Of a stretch of 64,000 bases of DNA, positions 33,159 through 44,284 are shown piece by piece (within the stretch, counting starts at the first letter, position 1; each line of letters starts with the position of its first letter). The position numbers and the translations under genes were made by a program. A model generated the notes under the pieces. The model did not search any database and had not been told where the DNA came from. It saw only the letters and a list, made by a program, of their open reading frames with translations. Origin of the DNA: Arachnopeziza araneosa. Taxonomy: Eukaryota; Ascomycota; Leotiomycetes; Helotiales; Arachnopezizaceae. The stretch lies in contig QYAI01000058.1 of NCBI GenBank assembly GCA_003988855.1, positions 248,001 through 312,000 on the forward strand. Direction: 5' to 3'.

Positions 33159-36100
33159 ATGTTGCATTCTCTTAGGGAGAACTTGCCAGCCTTTCGGCCT
33201 CGGCTTCGCTCGACGCCGTCTCAAGCTACCATCCAGGCCTTCAATACGGTGCCTGGAATTCCTAACGTAGATCCTCTCATGAAACTTAGTTACGATGAAG
33301 AACTCAACGCGCATCGAAAATTACGATTCTTTAAACGCCGTCAATCGGGTAGTACATCAGTTCACGTGCCGATTACAAGCCGATCACCCAAGGCGATTGA
33401 TCAAGCAGCCAATACGTTGATCAAAATTACCGCTACACAGGACTCCACATTTGCCCCTCCTATTTTAAAAACACCTTCTGAAGCGCATTCGAATCAAGGC
33501 TCTTTCACTGTGGGTTTAAGTCCCGATACAACACCGCCTGCAGGCGACCTTCAGCATGGACAAACTCCGAACGAGATTGGAGACCGAACTACGGAATCCA
33601 TCACAGATATTGGTCGGTTGAGACCTTCAAATCAAGATGGAATATCAGCTTCGAGAGGAGAGCTATCTACAATTGAAGAGATTGACAGAGAAGGCCCTCT
33701 TATCAAACAAAATCTTCCGTTAAGACATATCGGTCCCAGCTGCTATATGGCCATTGATATAGCCGTCCCTAGGAATCTCCAGCTTTCTTCTAACCGGGAG
33801 CTTAATAGAAGAATTCGAAGTTTCTTGCTTTCACTAGAAATGGAGAATCCGGCTATCGCGTTAGATTGCGTAATGGCCAGCTCAAAACCCGACTTTGATG
33901 AACTAAAACCCACGATTCTCTTCCTATGCCTCAATCCCGAGCAGCACAATATAATTTCTTCTGCATTAATGCAAAGAAACAGCCGAAATCTCCCGGTGGT
34001 GCCCTCCCTGCATTATGGTTGCAACGTCATAGCGCAAAAGACTGGGTTTTGTTCGACACATATCAGTACGATCTCTAGTCCGGGGAAATTATCAGGCCAT
34101 ATTGTTAAAGCTATCCTTCGAGATGATCGTTCATCTTGCGGAGTTATATGCAACGTCTCAGAGTCTTCGATCAACACGCAATCCACTCTAGGAGGACTCA
34201 TTGTTATTGGCGGTTCTGTGTATGGATTAACAACATCACACGCATTCTTGGAATCCAACCGCCATTTGCAAACGGAACATAATAGTATGCGTGAGTCTCT
34301 TTCTTTTTAAACCGTTTCTCAAGAGATAATATTATCAACATCCTTCTTGCTACGAAGTCAATACTGAAATAGTTGCCTAGCGTTTGAGCCTATCGGATAT
34401 ATTCACTCCTATAAATTCACGGAGTCTCTATCGATGAGCAATTGTTTTTACGACCAAGATTTATCATTAGATACTGTCTACGACCAAGACTGGGCCCTCA
34501 TTAAGATTGGGTCTTCAATGTATAGTCCAAATACATTCCGGGTGCCCAGTAGCTCTGAAGTGATATCCATTGGAAGCTATATTGCCGATGAAGACTTGGT
34601 GCATGGTCCCGTTTATGTTATCTCTGGAACCAATGGAGTTTACGAAGGGTATTTAAGTCCGAGTTCGGCATACTGGATGTTTGGACGATCCTATTTCGAA
34701 GTGAGAACCGTTTTTCTGGACAAGACACTAAGTAAATTTGCACCTACTCTTCGCTAACAAACATTTTGCAAGAAACCTGGCTGATAATGATCTAGACAAG
34801 GGAGACTCAGGCTCATGGGTTGTCAAAGCGGGAAAACTGTGTGGCTATATCATATCGCAGGCCGTAGGGGAACCATTTGGATATATGCTTCCGATCGCTC
34901 CAGTAATGTCTGATATCCTACGAACAGTTTCGCCAAATGATCATGTCTCAGCTGAGATTCTCTCTAATATTAAAATCCATGAATTGCGACAAGGAGAAGC
35001 TTCCTTCAAACCTCCAACAGCTACAAACTATCGCCAAGAAATGATTTCAAGTTTAGGAGAAGGGATCCGAAAAGATTTCCAAGGGTCGTCTCAGACACTT
35101 GCTGACACAATTCTCAACGAAAGGTTGGAAGTCGCTGGCGAGAGAAGAAATCCTCATGAAATAGAGAATGATAAAAACAAGCTTCCTCAAGATTCTGAAA
35201 AGAAAGAAGAAGGGAGAAACGAAAAGAGCATTGGGACCTTTGAATATCCTTCAAGGGCACGACTAACCGCAAGTATTATTGGTCTCTCTGTTTCAATACT
35301 TGCACTATATATGGTGAGTCTATCGCGATTCTTGATAACAACTTATAGTCTTGACTAAATACCTACGTAGCACTACTCCATGGTTCCTACCTTGGTACCT
35401 AAGATCACCGCACATTTCCACTCTCTTGATGAAGTCGGATGGTATATGAGTGCATATCTCCTCACAAATGCTATATATTACGGCGGAATCCAAAGGATGT
35501 ATTCATATTACTCTAACAAATGGTTATATATATCCTTCCAGTTCGTTTTTATCACGGGGAATATCATCTGCGGGTCTGCAACTTCAAGCATCATGTTCAT
35601 CATTGGGTGCGCTGTCACGGGTACTGGATCGACCGGCTTATTGTGTGGGATTTTAATTGTTCTGGGACGTTTGCTACCTTTAAGTAAACAAGAATCGTAC
35701 AGCGCACTCCTTAGGGCTATAACACTTATCGGATCAATTGTCGGACCCATTATCGGAGGAGGTTTGACAGATAAGTCATCCTGGAGATGGCCCTTCTATT
35801 TTCTAGCGTCCTTGCAAGCTGTTGGCATGATTGCTTTGCTCTTTAATGCACCCCAACAAAAGACTACCACCAATATAGGCTGGAGAGAAAAGGTTAAGAA
35901 CCTTGATCTGGAAGGAACTTCTGCCCTGTTTATCGCTTCAATTTGTCTTCTCTTAATTCTCAATTGGGGTGGGAGTAAATATTCCTTGCATGACCCTAGA
36001 ATGATTGCATTGTTTATCCTGTTTGGCATATTTTTTTCTCTTTTTGTTTCCACACAAAGGGGAAAGAAATACAATGCAACAGTACCCACTGAGCTCCTCT

Positions 36101-36899
36101 CAAAAAGCTCAGTGATAGCTTCTATGTGGTTCTGTATTACAACAGGAGCCTCAGTACATATTTTCCACGCGTATCTCCCAATTTGGCTTCAAGCTGTCAA
36201 AGGGAATTCAGCCCTTAAGTCAAGCATTATGAGTTTACCAGTAACAATAAGCAGGATTATTGCCTTATTTATTGGTATTCTTTCTCTGAAATTTGGATTA
36301 CAACTTGAATTGCTTACATTGATACAGTTGGAACTGGCATGCTCACAGTTAGACACTTTACACCATTCATGATCCTTTCTTCTGTACTTGCCGCAGTTGG
36401 CCTCGGGATGATTTCTAAATTTGAGGTAGATACTAACCATGCGGCCTGGATTGGATACCAAGTATTGGTTGGTTTTGGCTTCGGCTTAGCCACCGAAACG
36501 CCTCATTTTCTCATCCGAACTGTACTCCGCGATTCTCTCTTCTCAGAATGTATATCTGTCCTCGTATCTATGTATTACTTTGGAGGTATGATATTTGTCT
36601 CCGTCGGCCAGTACCTTTTTATCAACAAAGTAGCATCCGGGTTAAAGGAATTTACGCCCAGTTTGGATCCAGAGACAGTTTTATCCAAAGGGGCTTCTGG
36701 TATTGAGCAGTCAATTCAACCAGAATATATTGGAGGAGTTAAAACCGCTTATAACAACGGTCTCACTCTCTTGTTCTTCGTTGCAGCTATCATTTACGGA
36801 TCATCAATTTTGGGGGGTCTGACGACATCAATTCTGGCGGGTTTGAAGTTTAAATGGAACAGTATCAAACGGAGGAGGCCAGAATTCAACGCTGCATAG
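33159..36899 (+). CDS. Trypsin-like protease domain fused to a DHA14-type MFS transporter
   Basis: Five exons, 33159-34290, 34381-34731, 34796-35313, 35371-36274 and 36328-36899, give 1158 residues with every phase agreeing. Residues ~1-250 are polar and unrecognised. Residues ~330-560 are a chymotrypsin-like fold with all three catalytic positions: H361 in GLTTSHAF, D414 in DQDWALI and S499 in KGDSGSW. A charged linker follows. From residue 644 (EYPSRARL) to the end is a 14-helix major facilitator of the DHA2/DHA14 type (FHSLDEVGWYMSAYLLT, LGRLLPL, GPIIGGGLTDKSSWRW). Exon 3 holds both GDSGSW and the first transporter helix in one uninterrupted frame, so the fusion is in the DNA and does not rest on splice choice. 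The start is the first ATG in frame; the frame is open upstream only from TTG. Two genes would need an internal start such as the Met in QEMISS. Confidence 0.75.
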
Positions 36900-37676
36900 C
36901 TATATTCTTCTTGAATTAATGATAGAACTATTTCTTACCTCTTCAACTGCTCTTGTGAGACCAAAACTCTATTGACGTTTATTCCGAGATGATGTCACGA
37001 AACCTGCAAAGCCGATCAAAAACGGTGCCTATTTCTCTGTCGATTGTGAGATCAAAGCTTAGGTTTATCTATACTGGGCAGGCATTATCCTTTTTTATAC
37101 AGACTCAATCTATTTATCCGATCCTCAGATAATGAACAGTTCGAGATTTTTTTCAACTCGCCTATGATCACAACGATGATTATATCAGGTCTCTGTCTGC
37201 TAAACGGTTATCTGATTTTCCTCTCGGGCTGATAGGTAATTCTCTAAACTCAGTGCATTGAACAAGACTTGTTTATTTGACGAGAAACGATTATCATTTA
37301 TGCTAGGATAAAAAGCAAACGTGAAGATTCTCTGTATCACGTAACATCTTAACACTCGAATATACCACATATCTCTCTAGGCACTGACACAGGATTCTTG
37401 ATACAAGACTGTGTTATCTCATTACAAATCGCTTATGTTAAGAACGTAAATATGAATCTATCTTGGTGTTCAGCGTTGGTTCGGCGTTTGAGACTAACGG
37501 TATCCTCATTGGCTGACAGCCCGCCGTGGGCTTAACATTCCAACTTCTTCCATCCCACAGCCTTATATCTTCGCAACATCACCCACATCATCTTCCTCGA
37601 GCATTTTCTCGTATCATACTTTGAAGCTGCTACTCTCTGTGTACTTTGGCAATCGGTCCCAGAACTGAGACTCAAG
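36900..37676. other. AT-rich intergenic region
   Basis: AT-rich and TA-rich, without frames of note, as seen in RIP-affected gaps. No gene is seen. Confidence 0.5.
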
Positions 37677-39758
37677 ATGTCGAATCAGGGCTACGATCCT
37701 CAGCCACTTCCAACTGGAAAATCAGGCTTTTGCTACTACGTCCAGGCCGAGTCTCTCAACTATTAGAGTGCGATTTTCGCGAAGAGCTACTAGATACCGA
37801 CTCTGAATACGAGGCCCTATCTTATGTGTGGGACGATCCTACGACTCTACTACCTATTAGGCTATGCGGCCAGGAATTTCATGTCACGATTAATCTGGAA
37901 TCAGCCTTGCACCATTTACGTCTTGAGAATGAGACACAATCTGCATCAACCAGGCATCTAGCTTGGAAAAGAATCATCAAGTGGCTCAGATGGGTCGAAT
38001 CTACGAGCAGGCAAGCTCAGTTCTGGTTTGGCTTGGTGAAGGCTCGGAGCAGAAAACTCTCGTGATGGAAGCTATAAGAATACTAGCAAACATTCCAGCA
38101 ACTCATTAGCTCAAGTACATACATGAAGATTCTGTCTTGTCTCATGATGTTAAATTCAACGGATGCGACTATATCGATGGCATTGAAGAGCTTGTTTCAT
38201 GTTCTTGGTGGGAAAGAGTTTGGAGCCTACAAGAAGCAACTCTCCCACGAGATTTAGTCCTCTTTAGCGGTTGGTTCTCAATAAACTTCGATATCCTGCA
38301 ACGGGTTACTAGTAGTTACATACAACATGCTCAGGGAATTGATTGTTGCGAGCTGTTAAAATTGTATACCTACATTAAGCTTAGGAATGGCCTAGAAGCT
38401 GTGTTACATATGAAAATTCATAGGAGAAATATAGTCGACAGAACCAAGGCGGGACGGAATCATCAACATGCAATAAGATTGATTGAAGGCAATTCATCAA
38501 ATCCAATGGGACTCTTCCTAATGGTACATTGCAGAAGTATCAAATCGATTGTGCCAAGATAGTAAAAGCACAAATTGAACGGCTGGAAGATTACAAGAGC
38601 TTGATAGGAGGTGTAAAAGCTAGCGATTATCAAGATGCTAAGTTTCAGCTACGACGTGAAGAACTCCTCAAGGCGCGGGATTGGCTCCGAGATGATCACC
38701 TCGAGCTTCTGGAGGTTTACAACCAAATTCTTCACGTGGCATTGGATCTGACTTCTTCCTCAAGTGAACTCTTTTATTTCGCACATTTTCGCTATATCTC
38801 ATGGAGAGATCTGCTAGCATTGATGCATGAGGCGAGATTTCGGAACTGTACAGATCACCGCGATAGAGTTTACGCATATTCAGGATTCGCTTTAAAGTGA
38901 ACACCAGTATTCTCATGCCTGATTGCTCATTTCCTGTGTACAAAATCTTCGGAGATTTTCAGCTACAAGCAATTCATGGAAATGAACTGGGAATACGTTT
39001 TCTCAAAACTTGTTAATTTTCCGCAACTCAAGGGATTTACAAAACAGCCAAATATATTTGTCCACGAGGAGTCCTATTTCGGGGTTCATTTTCGACAAAT
39101 TTGTGACTGTAGCTAAGCCGTGTAAGTCACTCTACTATGATTGGAGCGTTGATTGGAAATGTTTTAAAGCGTTGTAGTCGGTGCTTGCCCTAGAAAAGTG
39201 TGCTGATCAGCCCTATCTATCTAGTGGAGATAGAATCAACGCATTCTGTCAAATTTTGATGGGTTACATTGGTGAAAACGAGGCAGATGCCATCTTATTT
39301 GGACAATTATTTCGCATTTTTGTCTAAGGTCAATTTAACAAGGATCGAGAACAGGAGAAAAGCTTCTGGCGCTGACGAGTTTCAACCTTATTCGAGAAAA
39401 AACCTAATCATAGTAAAGACTCTCCGACAGCTAAATCGGTACACGATCTAGATAAATATGCTTTGATCTGCATCTATCTCAGACAACTGGTCATATCAAG
39501 CAAAGGCTACATCGGATTCGCAAATATCGGAGTTCAAGAAGGTGATTTGATATGTTTACTCTACGGAGGCTGAGTGCCATGCCATTAATTCTACGAGAGG
39601 TTAGCCTTACCGATAAGAAGGATTTTGAAGCTCCTCACAGTCATATATCACAGTACCGTATGGTAGGAGATGCATACATACACGGGTTGATGTATGGAGA
39701 AGGTCTGGACAAGCTCAGGGAGGAAAGACAACGTGAAATGGAGTTTTTGCTTATTTGA
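37677..39758 (+). pseudogene. HET-domain gene with frameshifts
   Basis: The ATG at 37677 gives 15 residues of a HET start (QGYDPQPLPTGK). The frame then jumps at a four-A run to IRLLLLRPGR...YEALSYVWDD. After LRLEN about 15-20 bases are missing and the frame shifts to DTICINQASS...VLVWLGEGSEQ, ending in a TAG near 38108. Further pieces follow: CSWWERVWSLQEA (38137 onward), a TDHRDRVYAYSGFA end (to 38900), and the C-terminal KGYIGFANIGVQEGDLICLLYGG (about 39510-39565) and AYIHGLMYGEG (to 39758). These are the conserved blocks of a HET protein in correct order but in several frames. HET proteins trigger cell death on fusion with unlike strains. Here the gene cannot produce a whole protein. Confidence 0.8.
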
Positions 39759-40579
39759 GGGTTTCAGATAGGTCAGTTGAAATTCAGACGGAGGAAAGGT
39801 TAAGCTTCGATCACGATTTTTTTATGTTTGAGGTGTCCGAGGGAATGGTTTCCTGGAGGCTATTTCGAATCTATTCCAATTGAGTGTCTTGGAACTTTCT
39901 TATGACGCTGTGCTACAAAATATTTATAAATTCACTTTATGCCCATGACCCAGCACCACATTTCCATTCTCAGATTTCATTTACAACTCATTTTGGGTCT
40001 ACAGCCTTCTGAGTCGTACGGAAAGAAATGCTCAGCCTCAAAGTGGATGCACACGTGCCTCTGAATCCCTGATGTTCAGCTCTGCTTTGTCCAATAATTC
40101 GTCTGCCCGCCAAATCCTTCAACCACAGCGCCTAATCTCAACCCCCTATCCAGTCAAGTTGTTCTCAATATCCAAAAGGGTGTCGGAGATAACTAAGAAT
40201 ACGTGAGGCTGAAAGTGTGGCTGCCAGGTACCCGCCTAATCGCCAAGGAATCAAAAATACGCCTCCATGTGCGTTGCCGGTGTTAAGAAGCTTATTTGTC
40301 GTATCGAAGCGCTGTAAGGAGGGGGTTTTTTTTAATCTCGTATTGTGATTGCGATGTATTAGGCTTTTCTTTCTTTCTTTTGGTGGGCTACAGGGGGGCT
40401 ATTTCTGGTAGATACAGACTCGGTCACCGAGATGGATGGGTATAAAGTTGAAAGATTATCGCATATTTTCCTTCTCCTCATACTCGAAGCTCATTCTTTT
40501 CTCTGTTCAAAATCTTCTCAGAAATCCTCAAGGCATAATACACTGAGTTCAAAATCTTCACGCACCAAAAGTTTTCAAA
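39759..40579. other. Intergenic region and leader of small secreted gene
   Basis: It contains T-rich runs near 40327 and a TATAAAG at about 40441, some 140 bases before the next start. No other gene is seen. Confidence 0.45.
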
Positions 40580-40904
40580 ATGAAATTCACGCTCTCCTTC
40601 GCCGTCCTTATTCTTCTTCATGCCGCTTCACAAACCTCAGCCCTTCCTCTCGTACGTAGTATCTTCCTCAATTCCATGCATCCTCAGCAAATGATCTGAT
40701 ATATTAGCTAAATTCTTACAGGTCGGCGATAGCCTACTGCAGCGATCCCCGAACCCACTCCCACCGCCAGGCTGTGTTTGGGTACCTAACCCTAATGGCG
40801 AGGCTGGAAAACATCTCGATTGCTTGCCGGCTCCGGTAAAACCTGTATTTCCAGATCCAAATGACCCGTTGCCACCATGGGAGGAGCAAGAAGGCGAGAA
40901 ATAA
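40580..40904 (+). CDS. Small secreted proline-rich protein
   Basis: Two exons, 40580-40651 and 40722-40904, with a GTACGT...ACAG intron, give 84 residues. The signal peptide, MKFTLSFAVLILLHAASQTSA, ends before LPL. The mature peptide of about 60 residues is Pro-rich, with only two Cys (GCVWVPNP and LDCLPAP), presumably one disulphide, and a repeated P-x-P-N/D pattern ending in an acidic tail. The coding evidence is the strong signal peptide, the canonical intron right after it and the CA-rich leader with a TATA-like box. No family is recognised. It is too short to be found without splicing. Confidence 0.6.
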
Positions 40905-41133
40905 ATTGTGCGCTAGGGACACATGTTTAATTGGAGGCAGAAGCCGAGCCTAATCGTAAAAATTTGTTTGGGATATGAATTACATGCTGGAGGACGCTGT
41001 AATATAGATTGAAGAAAGGAAAACAAAGTGATTTTGTTTATTTGATAGCGTTATTATCCTATTTGAAAATTTGAGAGTGATGTTTGAAGAGAAATATAAG
41101 AGTGCTGTTACACTCAACCGCTATTTGAAGGCC

Positions 41134-43800
41134 TCACAGTGGCACGTTTGCTAAACTGTATATACTGGTCTTAGCAGTCGGATTTTGAACCTCACCGAAG
41201 ATAGGTTGCCCGAAAAGGTGTCTTGATCGACCAAAAATCGCTGCTCCCAGCTCCTTTAGTGGGCCTGGAGGTGCAATCGTTCCAGGAGTTAATCTAGAAT
41301 CATGCAGAATCTGTTGAACTCGATCGCAATCACATCCAAAGGCCGTCTCATTTGGACAGCTTTCAAAAAGCTTGGGACCTCGATGCCATTTGAGATGCGT
41401 AGATGAGATTTGTTCCCTAGTCAAACGAGATCCGCTTGCTCGAAGAGCTTATCGAGAATCGCCACGCTAGCTGTAAGGTAATCTCTTTCTTTCGGGACTC
41501 GCTTCCACATATGACAGAGCCCCCTCTGTCCATCTTCTTTAGGTATAATGATGTCTTCGAATCCGCTCGCAAAAAGGATTATTGCGTTGATGTCATGCAC
41601 CAGATCAGTCCAGCCACCACAGCTCTTATTCATGAACGTTTCTTTCATTCGCATTGGCGACCTTTCATCCACTAAGTCCATGAATTCCCACCCTCGAAGC
41701 CTTTTTCTCGTAGTTCCGTGGATGGTAGGATCTGCCGCCTCTCTTTTGACATCGTGGTCCAACAAAGTCTCGAATATAGACCATATGCTAAGCACAAGAT
41801 CTCTGAAATGGAAAGTAGATTGCACTGAACTGTCACATTTTAGAACACTTGCGGAATTCTCTATCAACATCCTCTCTGCTGCATCATATACGCCCGCGGC
41901 GGGGTCTGTAGGCTTGAGATCAATCAGAGCGCCGTTGACTGAGAACTTGTCTCGGAAGTATTTTCTTTGAGCAATATGTGCGATCACGGCTGAACCTGGG
42001 ACTAGCCAGGCTCTCTTTTCGGTCTTGGTAGGATCGTAGAGAACGACTGGAGTCCTTGAAGCATGCTTAACGAACCTCTGATATGGGCCACTTCTTGAGA
42101 CATGAAATTTACTATCCTTAGGTGCAACTGAGAAGTTCAACTCTCCAGTACCGAAATTCTGAAATCCAATGCTTCCCCCGGAGAAAGTCACAGAACGGGC
42201 TGGTTCTTTCGTGGCCGACCAGCTGATGTTACCGTAGTTTGCATCCGCCGTACCAAGGCTCGTTGTTGTGTCTCCCCACCAACCTAAAAAGGCACGCGTC
42301 GAGGCCAACGAGTCTTGGTCTACGGTATCCAGCAAAGCTCGCCCTGGACATCGCTTGGCCGCATCCGAATATGGGAGACGGGAATCATCCTTGTTATATA
42401 CAAAATGCCATTGGATAGAGTCCCCAGACCGTCTCAAGGGCACGAACATACCAGAAAACCCTTTGAGTAATAGTCCTCCCTCGAAATCAACCGCGTGCGC
42501 TGCACCGCCTAACGCAGCCATCATCCGGATAGGAATTTCCAATCCCACTTCGCTACCTCGGTCAGGTATCGGAAAGCCGTAGGTAACGACTGGATTTACA
42601 AAAAGGTCGTGCCAGCAGCAAACTTCTCCATCAGGCAGATCGTCCACTCTGAAGATAATATCAAAATTTGAACCGGGTGAGTCGGCAAAAACTCGGGCTT
42701 GTGAGCGACCAATCCGGCCAGTCATCGAAGTAGACATCGCTGATCCAAGCCAGGCTAGCTGTTGTGCGATTTCTACAATAGATTCCACCGACCCATTGAT
42801 AATCAACACGTCTCGGTCAAATTCGTTTTGAAATTTCAACCCTATTGCGGGGTCCGCCTCTGAAACAAATTAGCTTTACCTACCAAGGCCCCAACCCGTG
42901 ATGGTTTAATTCAATCACTAGGTACTTTCTAAGCATTAGGGATAGAGAATCTGACCTATAGCATCCCCTAATTTGCCACTATTGAACCCATTCTCCAGCA
43001 ACGCAAGAAGTTTAGAGCTAGTCTTCGGCCAATTTTTGCATAGGTACTCTTTGACTGTTGTTGCATACGCACAAATTGCAGACCCTGTTAATGTTATTAT
43101 AGAACCCAGGGCAGGGTTTCCTGATATGCCAAACTGCTGCTGTAGAAACTCAAGCAGCTTCCAATGGAGATTGAAACGAACAATACGAGCATGCAAGCCG
43201 AAGAGACTTGCTTCACTATCTGAGAGCCTGGTCTTCGGTGGAGAGCTCAAAGTCCCTTGCCTGTGGTCAACGGCCGGGTTCCATAGGTCGAGAGTCTCAC
43301 CGGTAGCAGAATTCCGCGATAACTGCATTAGTACAATGTCCCGGATATCATTCATTCCATGTCCTTGGACCCAAGGCTCGTTTAGTTGGATTACTTGGAA
43401 GCCAGAGCTGGCAGAATCTTTCGACTCTCTATGCAATTGCTTTTGCCTCAGAGGCCACTTGGTGTTCCCTTGCTGCTCCTGAAAATAAAGAAGGATGAAG
43501 TGTTTCAAGGCTGGTTTGTATTGTGCGCTGTTGTGCACCGTCGCTCAGTCCCAAGTTCTCGGGGAAAGTCGCTTCCTTAGTCGTAAATTGTGTCCAAAAG
43601 TGGTAGCAGTCTACTTATTGTCAACCGAAACTACTCCTGTAGACCATTGATTGATAAACGGCGGGACACGAGAAATGCTGTATGAGATAAGAGAAATATA
43701 TCATACATACCACGTCCCTCAAAAAATTTAATCACCAAACCCCTAGTATATTTTACAACCGGATCTGTCGGCCTTTTCTGCACCCGAGCAAATGCGCGCC
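41134..43800 (-). pseudogene. Frameshifted gene of a fungal family of unknown function
   Basis: The minus strand carries, in order: an N-terminal piece with GLVIKFFEG (about 43790-43705); TQFTTKEATFPENLGLSDG (about 43605-43545); a 200-codon frame from 43535; a spliced 472-codon frame (42839-41421, joined by a GTCAGA...TTTCAG intron to the previous one) with DVLIINGSVESIVEIAQQLAWLG and FLGWWGD; and a last frame to 41134 with KWHRGPKLFESCP and CDCDRVQQIL. I recognise the order of these blocks as a large ascomycete family without known function. One base is wrong between SDG and HNSAQYK (near 43535). The frame is lost again by one base at 41424, where TGA follows DLV and the next frame resumes at once. 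Two independent indels argue for a decayed gene, though assembly error at either site is possible. Confidence 0.65.
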
Positions 43801-44284
43801 CAGCAGTGGATTTAGTAGAGACGGTGGTCGCGAGGCTTCTCTGCGAGCCTCATCTTAACGAGCCTCTCGATGAGGAAAGTAATTTTCCGTCAAGGCTATC
43901 AAGTATTATACTTTTACCATCTCCGGTTGGTGCTTTAGGTTCTTTAAAATCATCAACTATTGATTGGACAGTCAGTATAAATGTAAAGAGGGGTCATAAA
44001 ACGTTGGTAGAGTCTTACTTGGCTATTCTACGAACCCGGGCTTTTGATCAGAAGTTTCTTCAAAATATAGAATATACCTCGTCCCAGAATATGGTTCAAG
44101 GAGAATGCGGATTGTCTGGGAGCGGCACAGAACATCATTATCTAAAGGTTTCACAAAGAGAATATCGGCATAGAATTCGACCTTCTTATTCAGAAGTAGC
44201 GATTGGAATTCTAAGAAATCTACACGAAGTCAGCTGTTCGTTTTTTATCAGCCCTATGCAAAGATACAAGTGTTATTGTAAAAT
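43801..44284. other. Unassigned stretch with an unexplained open frame
   Basis: A plus-strand frame, 43806-44348, stays open for 180 codons but has no ATG start of its own, no family match and overlaps the neighbouring minus-strand gene. It may be a chance shadow, or remnants of the start of the frameshifted gene on the other strand. Confidence 0.3.
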
